Positions 59,116-64,000 of a DNA stretch of 64,000 bases are shown piece after piece. Positions within the stretch are counted from its first letter, which is position 1, and each line of letters starts with the position of its first letter. A model generated the notes under the pieces. That model ran no database searches. It was not told the DNA's origin and worked only from the letters and a program-made list of their open reading frames with translations. The stretch covers positions 186,001-250,000 of the forward strand of contig NZ_CP015193.1 of the NCBI RefSeq assembly GCF_002214605.1, written 5' to 3'. The position numbers and the translations under genes were made by a program. The stretch comes from Thermococcus chitonophagus. Lineage in GTDB: Archaea > Methanobacteriota_B > Thermococci > Thermococcales > Thermococcaceae.

Positions 59116-59898
59116 ATGATAAAATTCCTCGATGTATGGTTCTGGTACGAGGAAGGAAAACCTGTGCTTAAATCGGTTAGCTTTGAGTTTTCTGGCGGAG
59201 TTCTTGGAATTGTAGGGCCCAATGGTAGCGGAAAGACGACGCTAACGAAGATGATGAACGGATTGTTGAAGCCCAAGAAAGGTGAAGTCATCGTAGAGGG
59301 TGTGGATGTCAAGAAGAAAACAGTTGCTGAGATGAGCAGGATTATAGGGTATGTATTCCAAAACCCTGAAGGAATGTTCTTCGAGGAGACTGTTTTTAGA
59401 GAAGTAGCCTTCGGTCCCAAGAATCTTGGAGTCTCTGGAAAGGAGCTAGAGAAGAGGGTCAGATGGGCCCTAAAAGCCGTTGGACTCGAGGGGTTTGAGG
59501 AGAGGAGCCCCTTCGAGCTCAGCGGAGGGGAAAAGCAGAGGCTCGCCATAGCCTGTATTTTGGCTATGAAGCCCAAGATACTCGTTCTCGACGAGCCAAC
59601 AACAGGGTTAGACTACAAGGGAATAAAGAGCCTTGAAAAAGTGCTTCTGAGTTTGAAAGATGAGGGCCACTCAATAGTTTTGGTTACTCACGATATGGAA
59701 TTCCTCCTGAGACTTGCAGACACTGTGCTACTGCTCGATAAAGGAGAGGTCAAGTTTTACGGGAGCGTTAGAGAGTTTTTCAACCTTGATCTGAGACAGT
59801 ACAGCCTAGAAGTGCCGGAAGTTCTAAAGATAGCCAAAGACGCTGGAATAGACTTCGTAAGGTCGGAAGAAGAGCTGATAAGGGTGGTACTAGGATGA
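59116..59898 (+). CDS. ecfA: ECF transporter ATP-binding protein EcfA
   Basis: This 260-residue ATPase has Walker A GPNGSGKTT (about 34-42), Q-loop VFQNPEGMFFEETV, signature LSGGEKQRLAIA (about 137-148) and Walker B LVLDEPTTGLD (about 156-166), typical of energy-coupling-factor A subunits. Its stop overlaps the EcfT start. The ATG at 59116 starts the conserved IKFLDVWFWYEEGKP; longer frames lack support. No S component is adjacent, so the vitamin or metal carried is unknown. Confidence 0.93.
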   Translation: MIKFLDVWFWYEEGKPVLKSVSFEFSGGVLGIVGPNGSGKTTLTKMMNGLLKPKKGEVIVEGVDVKKKTVAEMSRIIGYVFQNPEGMFFEETVFREVAFGPKNLGVSGKELEKRVRWALKAVGLEGFEERSPFELSGGEKQRLAIACILAMKPKILVLDEPTTGLDYKGIKSLEKVLLSLKDEGHSIVLVTHDMEFLLRLADTVLLLDKGEVKFYGSVREFFNLDLRQYSLEVPEVLKIAKDAGIDFVRSEEELIRVVLG

Positions 59899-60629
59899 TG
59901 TTCTCCCTCTACCTCGATAGGAACTCAATACTACACTCCCTAGATCCAAGGGTAAAGATCATCGGAACCGCCGTGTTCACGACCATAGGGCTCATGGTAA
60001 AGGACCCAATTTACTCCCCCCTCATCTTTGTAGTTACTGTTATCGGCCTCAGAATTTTAGGGAAAATTGAAATCAAAGAGCAGCTCAAGGTTTTGAAGCC
60101 ACTAATCCCAGTTTTCGTGTTAACGTTTATCAGCTGGCCGATCATCATAGATCCGTGGGAAAGAGGAGTTTTGATCGGTATAGCGTACACGTTTAGGCTC
60201 ATGGGAATAACGATAATGGCCTTTGGCCTAATGATGACGACAAAGCAGAGAGATCTGATAAGGGGATTCACGAAACTTGGACTTCCTTATGAGATAGGGC
60301 TAGCCGTTTTAATTGCCCTAAGGTACGTGCCGACGATATACGCTCTCGCCCAGAACGTTATGGACGCTCAAAAGAGCAGAGGGCTTGAACTTGAGAAAGG
60401 GAACTTCCTCGAGAGGGCCAAAAAGATGACAGCGGTGATAATTCCTCTTTTGGTTCTCACGATAAGGACGGCACACGAGCTCGCTATAGCCATGGAGAGC
60501 AGAGCATTTGGCGCCTCAAGAAAAAGGACATATCTAGTTGAGCTTAAGATGAAGCCAATAGATTACGTGGCCCTGGCAATCATTCTTGGGGTTGCTCTCC
60601 TCTACTTGGGAACAAGGCTTCTTCTTTAA
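59895..60629 (+). CDS. ecfT: ECF transporter transmembrane protein EcfT
   Basis: This 244-residue protein has about five membrane segments and the coupling helices of EcfT with short Ala-Arg-Gly type motifs: NVMDAQKSRGLELEKG and HELAIAMESRAFGASRKRT. These bind the ATPase subunits. Its ATG overlaps the EcfA stop (ATGA), giving an A-T module that can serve unlinked S components. The 3' end overlaps the next convergent gene by 50 bases. Confidence 0.93.
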   Translation: MMFSLYLDRNSILHSLDPRVKIIGTAVFTTIGLMVKDPIYSPLIFVVTVIGLRILGKIEIKEQLKVLKPLIPVFVLTFISWPIIIDPWERGVLIGIAYTFRLMGITIMAFGLMMTTKQRDLIRGFTKLGLPYEIGLAVLIALRYVPTIYALAQNVMDAQKSRGLELEKGNFLERAKKMTAVIIPLLVLTIRTAHELAIAMESRAFGASRKRTYLVELKMKPIDYVALAIILGVALLYLGTRLLL

Positions 60630-61197
60630 TCTGGAGCTCATGCTCGCCGAGCGCCCTTAAGTTGTCCGGATAAGTCCTCAAAACGCTGAGCGAAAGCCTG
60701 TACTTACCCCTATAATATGAAACCCTAAAGACGAGAAGCTGCTCAAAAACTTCGGGAACTATGAAAATTCTTTTGGCCTCCGACAGAAGATCTAATTCAT
60801 TTAAAGAAGGCTCCTCAACGACGAACATCATGTAAAGGCCCTTTCTATCAGCTATCCTCTTCACCTTTAGTATATCCTCCTTAGAGGGCTCAAGAACGTT
60901 GAGGGAGCCAACGACTACAAGGGAACCATCCTCAACGTAATCAAGACCGGAAAGCACTTCCTCCATGGAATAAACCCTTCCAAACAAAACATCTCCACCC
61001 ACGGGAGGAATCCTTGAGGAGACGTCCATATAGTAAGCCCTGCCTATGGATTCAACCGCCGTAGAGAGAGCGTAAGAGTAGGCAAGCTGATCCGTAGCTA
61101 TAACCCCAAGCAGATCCCCCTCCTTTAAGGGGCCAACTAACCTTGATACCTCACCAAGGACCTCAAGCGAAGGAATGGAGGAGAGCCTGCGGAACAT
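60580..61197 (-). CDS. RecA-fold-like protein of unknown function
   Basis: This 205-residue protein has an alpha/beta pattern (GDLLGVIATDQLAYSYALST, then DGSLVVVGSLNVLEP, GLYMMFVVEEPSLNELDLL) that recalls degenerate RecA-like ATPases such as the DUF257 group, but there is no P-loop. The ATG at 61197 has GGGAGAAGG upstream. It overlaps EcfT by 50 bases at the 3' ends. No function can be given. Confidence 0.6.
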   Translation of the reverse strand: MFRRLSSIPSLEVLGEVSRLVGPLKEGDLLGVIATDQLAYSYALSTAVESIGRAYYMDVSSRIPPVGGDVLFGRVYSMEEVLSGLDYVEDGSLVVVGSLNVLEPSKEDILKVKRIADRKGLYMMFVVEEPSLNELDLLSEAKRIFIVPEVFEQLLVFRVSYYRGKYRLSLSVLRTYPDNLRALGEHELQIKEEALFPSRGEQPQE

Positions 61198-61233
61198 CAC
61201 AAATCCTTCTCCCAAGTTCTATTTAACGTTTCC

Positions 61234-61288
61234 GTCTCGGCCAACCGAGTGCTCATCACAAATCAGACAGTACCGGTTTCGTCATTGA
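61234..61288 (-). ncRNA. Box C/D-like sRNA with matched variant outer boxes
   Basis: On the minus strand: C-like ATGACGA (61279-61285), guide AACCGGTACTGT, D' box CTGA (61263-61266), 3 bases, C' box GTGATGA (61253-61259), guide GCACTCGGTTGG, D-like CCGA (61237-61240). Spacing is exactly canonical (12, 3, 12), and U is replaced by C at one position in each outer box. The stop of the DUF63 gene (61282-61284) lies inside the C-like box. It fills the intergenic gap. Confidence 0.55.
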
Positions 61289-62076
61289 CAAGCTATCTGC
61301 AAGACCATCTGGGCGGGATCCCTTATAGCAGGACCCAATCCGAGGATATATATGGCAAGGTACCAGTAGTTCCTCTCTTCCTCATCCGGAACCATCGTTT
61401 TAAGGATGTAGTAGACGGCCACTAGAATTATGGTTATCCATGGATAGTATGAGTAAGCCCCAAACCAGCTGACAAGGTGTCTCTCAACCCAGTGAACCTC
61501 CATGTAATGGTAGAAGTGAATCGCAACGACCGTCGAGGCTATATCAAAGTAGTGGGCCAAAACTGGATACAAGTAGAGCCTGTCAAAGGGTTTAAACCTG
61601 TAAAATGCCAAAACCGCCACAAAGCTCACAGCTGTGTGAAGTAAGGTTAGCTCGTAGGGCTCCCAGCACTTCACATTCTTGAAGAGGAGGTAGTTGGCAT
61701 AGAGAGCCAGCCCGGCACCCCATGCTATCGTGAGCTTTGGGTACGTCTTCAGCTTGACATCCGCGAAGAGAACGGGAACTATCAAAAAGAAGGCTGTGAA
61801 GAATATTCCTGGGGTTAAAATCCAGGGGTTTGGCTTCAATACTCCCCCATCGACCAAAGCCCTCACGGTCGAACCGAAGATAACCATTGGAGTCACGGCT
61901 AGAAACAGCCTCTCATCAACCCTTATCTTCAGGGGTTTGATTATATACTTGTACGTGTATATTACGGCAAAGCCAAATATTAAAGCATAGACAACTGTGT
62001 TTATCGGATTGTATCCCTCCCTCGTGTACATTGGCCTTATAAAGTAGTTCCACAGGAAATCGTGAAGGCTGAACAT
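61282..62076 (-). CDS. DUF63 family membrane protein
   Basis: This 264-residue protein has about seven membrane segments and the DUF63 marks: YTREGYNPINTVVYALIFGFAV in two parts, VIFGSTVRALVDGGVLKPNPW, a central AHYFDIASTVVAIHF and VHWVERHLVSWF. It is common in archaea; its function is unknown. The gene is divergent from nucS, with about 50 bases between. Confidence 0.88.
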   Translation of the reverse strand: MFSLHDFLWNYFIRPMYTREGYNPINTVVYALIFGFAVIYTYKYIIKPLKIRVDERLFLAVTPMVIFGSTVRALVDGGVLKPNPWILTPGIFFTAFFLIVPVLFADVKLKTYPKLTIAWGAGLALYANYLLFKNVKCWEPYELTLLHTAVSFVAVLAFYRFKPFDRLYLYPVLAHYFDIASTVVAIHFYHYMEVHWVERHLVSWFGAYSYYPWITIILVAVYYILKTMVPDEEERNYWYLAIYILGLGPAIRDPAQMVLQIACQ

Positions 62077-62127
62077 TTAAGCACCCCCACCTAACATCAA
62101 CAATTCCTTTTTAATGGTTGTTGGAGA

Positions 62128-62886
62128 GTGTCGAATGTGAGAAAGGTAATAGTCAGGGAAAAACCCACAGTAGAAGATGTGAAAGAGCTACTTGAATTCG
62201 CCGAGAAGCACAATGGTATGGTTACAATATTCGCCAGATGTAGGGTTTATTACGAGGGGAGGGCAAAAAGCGAGCTTGGAGAGGGGGACAGGATTATTAT
62301 AATAAAGCCAGATGGAAGCTTTCTGATACACCAGAACAAGAAGAGGGAACCGGTCAACTGGCAACCTCCCGGAAGCGTGGTGAGGGTGGAGGGAAACAAG
62401 GTCATCAGCATAAGAAGGAAGCCCAGGGAGAAGTTAGAGGTCGAGTTAATAGAGAGCTACGCAATTACCGTTTTTCTAGCTGAGGACTATGAGGAGCTCT
62501 CGCTAACGGGAAGCGAGGCGGAGATGGCTAAGCTGATATTTGAAAAGCCCGAAGTAATAGAGGAAGGGTTCAAGCCAATGTTCAAAGAGAAGCCAATAAA
62601 GCATGGGATAGTTGACATCCTGGGGATAGACCGGGAGGGAAACGTGGTGGTCTTAGAACTCAAGAGGAGAAGGGCAGATTTACACGCTGTAAGTCAGTTA
62701 AAGAGGTATGTTGATGCACTAAAGGAGGAGTACGGGGAGAGGGTAAGGGGAATACTCGTTGCGCCCTCCCTAACAGAAGGAGCAAGAAAACTCCTTGAAA
62801 AGGAAGGACTAGAATTTAAAAAGCTTGAACCACCAAAGAGGGAAAGCAGAAAGAAGTCAAAGCAGAGAACGCTGGATTTCTTTTAG
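62128..62886 (+). CDS. nucS: Endonuclease NucS (EndoMS)
   Basis: This 252-residue nuclease cleaves mismatched or branched DNA and is recruited by PCNA. The N-terminal DNA-binding beta domain (about 1-115) is followed by the RecB-like nuclease domain with GIVDILGIDREGNVVVLELKRRRA in two stretches (catalytic Asp, then E-x-K, about 160-182). The C-terminus ends QRTLDFF, a PCNA-interacting box. Start is a GTG preceded by GGAGA. The convergent DUF473 gene overlaps its last codons by four bases. Confidence 0.95.
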   Translation: MSNVRKVIVREKPTVEDVKELLEFAEKHNGMVTIFARCRVYYEGRAKSELGEGDRIIIIKPDGSFLIHQNKKREPVNWQPPGSVVRVEGNKVISIRRKPREKLEVELIESYAITVFLAEDYEELSLTGSEAEMAKLIFEKPEVIEEGFKPMFKEKPIKHGIVDILGIDREGNVVVLELKRRRADLHAVSQLKRYVDALKEEYGERVRGILVAPSLTEGARKLLEKEGLEFKKLEPPKRESRKKSKQRTLDFF

Positions 62887-63263
62887 CCCATGCTAATCTC
62901 GTGGTGCATCATCTCCCTAACCTTAACGAACACTATTCCATCTTTCTCTTCCACATCAATTATCCTCCCAAGGCCAACAAGCCTCAGCTGAACCCTGCAA
63001 ACGCTTACTTCCCTCTCGTCACTCTCCTCCCAAGGAACCCTCTGGAACATCCTCTCAATCTTAACGACCCTCGCAACAATACCCTCTGTCCCCCTAGTTA
63101 CGTCTTCAAGCGATTCGTAGGTGAGGAATACTAAGTCACCCTCCTTTACCCTCTCCAGTACGATGTAGTTTCTGGCGCTCCTTATCTCCAACGTCCGAAA
63201 GGGGTTTCTCAGGAGGGCGTCCAAAGCCCTCCTCGCTATTCCGGAGAGAAGGGGAAGCTCCAT
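62883..63263 (-). CDS. DUF473 family protein
   Basis: This 126-residue protein matches the DUF473 pattern: LSGIARRALDALLRNPFRTLEIRSARNY in short parts, GDLVFLTYESLEDVTRGTEGIVARV, then a beta-rich second half with CRVQLRLVGLGRIIDVEEKDG. It looks like a small beta-barrel domain. Function is unknown. It follows the PAC2-family gene by nine bases in the same direction, so the two are likely co-transcribed. Confidence 0.78.
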   Translation of the reverse strand: MELPLLSGIARRALDALLRNPFRTLEIRSARNYIVLERVKEGDLVFLTYESLEDVTRGTEGIVARVVKIERMFQRVPWEESDEREVSVCRVQLRLVGLGRIIDVEEKDGIVFVKVREMMHHEISMG

Positions 63264-63272
63264 AATCCCACC

Positions 63273-64000
63273 TCACAGGTACATCGTCTCATACTGCTTC
63301 TCCACCTTTCTCCTCGCCTCTTCCATCTGCTCATGCATTCTTCTCAGTTGCTCTTCGATCATCTCGGCCTCCTTGATTAGTGGTTCAGTCGAAACATCTA
63401 TGTTGAGCATCTTCTTCAGGACTTCAACGACGTTAGCTGCAGCCCTTGGATCAGGCCTGTCTCCAAAAGTCTCTCCCAGGAGAACGTAGCTCTTCAGTCC
63501 AGCCCTCGAAGCTTCCCAAAGCAACTTACCGCTCATCCCACTTATCGAGCCGAACTTCAGAATTTTAACTCCAAGGTTTTCAAGCTCCTTGTTCTCCTCT
63601 TCTGTGCCACCTACGCCCCACACTTCAAACTTTTCCTTGAACATTCCTATGCCCATCCCTCCCAGAGATATCACTTTACTCGCGTTCACTGACTTAAGGT
63701 AGTTGGCCATCTCCCTTGCTATCTCGTTTATCAGAGTTGGGGGAAGATAAATGTCTGCAACCGCTATTATTATGTTATCCTTGCCATAGAACCTCAGGGG
63801 AGGATTTGGTTTGCCTTCAAGAATTAAAGTCATCGGTGGAATGAAGGAGCTCTCAACGTAGCCTATCATCTCCATCCCGAGCTCTTTAGCTAAGAAATTG
63901 GCAGCTATGTGGCCAACAAGTCCAATTCCTGGGTAACCCTCTATTAGCACCGCCCCCTCAACCTTTGGAAGAATTAGTTCAACAGGTTTATTCTCTGCCA
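63273..64000 (-). CDS. PAC2-family protein (proteasome assembly chaperone-like), start at window end
   Basis: The open frame continues to the window edge. It reads AENKPVELILPKVEGAVLIEG..., and the last visible bases TG suggest that the ATG lies one base outside. The PAC2 marks are YPGIGLVGHIAANFLAKEL, VSLGGMGIGMF and GKLLWEASRAGLKSYVLLGETFG in parts, with a helical C-terminus (AEMIEEQLRRMHEQMEEARRK). Archaeal members are related to PbaA/PbaB-type proteasome assembly chaperones, but their own role is not fully settled. A shorter internal GTG start at 63950 would cut the first strand. Confidence 0.88.
   Translation of the reverse strand, partial: AENKPVELILPKVEGAVLIEGYPGIGLVGHIAANFLAKELGMEMIGYVESSFIPPMTLILEGKPNPPLRFYGKDNIIIAVADIYLPPTLINEIAREMANYLKSVNASKVISLGGMGIGMFKEKFEVWGVGGTEEENKELENLGVKILKFGSISGMSGKLLWEASRAGLKSYVLLGETFGDRPDPRAAANVVEVLKKMLNIDVSTEPLIKEAEMIEEQLRRMHEQMEEARRKVEKQYETMYL

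Noticed and set aside
1-64000. tRNA, rRNA or CRISPR repeats
   Set aside because: Intergenic stretches were read on both strands; none shows a tRNA T-loop pattern, rRNA-like sequence or regularly spaced repeats.

Overview
The window is archaeal DNA from the order Thermococcales, almost certainly the genus Pyrococcus. The support is RadA recombinase, NucS with a C-terminal PCNA-binding box, an archaeal class I fructose-bisphosphate aldolase of 281 residues, the 294-residue AsnRS-related asparagine synthetase, ArcS archaeosine synthase, DUF257, DUF63, DUF505 and DUF2226 family proteins, strong GGTG-type ribosome binding sites, short spacers and box C/D sRNAs. RadA has no intein. Species was not determined.

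Layout. 1-9600: a partial membrane protein, a CBS plus tandem phosphoesterase operon, a class II glutaminase, DUF257, the thpR-cca pair, a box C/D sRNA, a decayed AAA ATPase, an MBL-fold hydrolase and a phosphoribosyltransferase. 9.7-15.6 kb: an intact DUF4143-type ATPase, a radical SAM protein, a sugar-isomerase-like protein and two more damaged ATPase paralogues. 15.6-24.6 kb: ppsA, a three-gene membrane operon resembling repeat-unit polymerases, queC, a frameshifted lipoprotein, a THUMP protein, agmatinase and fba. 24.6-30.3 kb: Sm-like protein, MobB, PheA, then a serpin-lipoprotein relic split by a decayed TnpB element, a methyltransferase and a fourth broken ATPase. 30.4-39.2 kb: CBS zinc-ribbon, PAPS-reductase-like protein, asnA, a phosphoribosyltransferase, the methylmalonyl-CoA mutase accessory operon, a PP-loop protein, a C/D sRNA and DUF2226. 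39.3-48.9 kb: a TrkA-N/DHH, DHPS-like, acidic peptide, Nip7 operon, then (minus strand) speH, KaiC-like ATPase, HTH-coiled-coil, DUF505 and a membrane serine protease; then DUF92 and another C/D sRNA. 48.9-64 kb: PhnP-like MBL, zinc-finger, DUF998, SagB-type oxidoreductase with a small membrane partner, K+ channel, radA, a fifth ATPase with a damaged 5' end, THUMP-SPOUT, arcS, coiled-coil protein, ECF transporter A and T components, DUF63, nucS, DUF473 and a PAC2-family protein cut by the window end.

Genes that work together: QueC and ArcS are two steps of archaeosine synthesis; PpsA and Fba are central carbon enzymes with similar operator-like sites next to their promoters; the B12-binding mutase subunit, MeaB and epimerase form one operon (the large mutase subunit is not here); agmatinase and SpeH belong to polyamine synthesis; RadA and NucS to DNA repair.

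The main surprises: (1) five members of archaeal AAA ATPase families are broken, each differently, among otherwise intact genes; (2) two convergent gene pairs are separated only by a box C/D sRNA, whose C box contains one stop codon and whose D box touches the other; (3) a serpin lipoprotein gene was interrupted by a TnpB-only element and has since decayed. No tRNA, rRNA or CRISPR array was seen.
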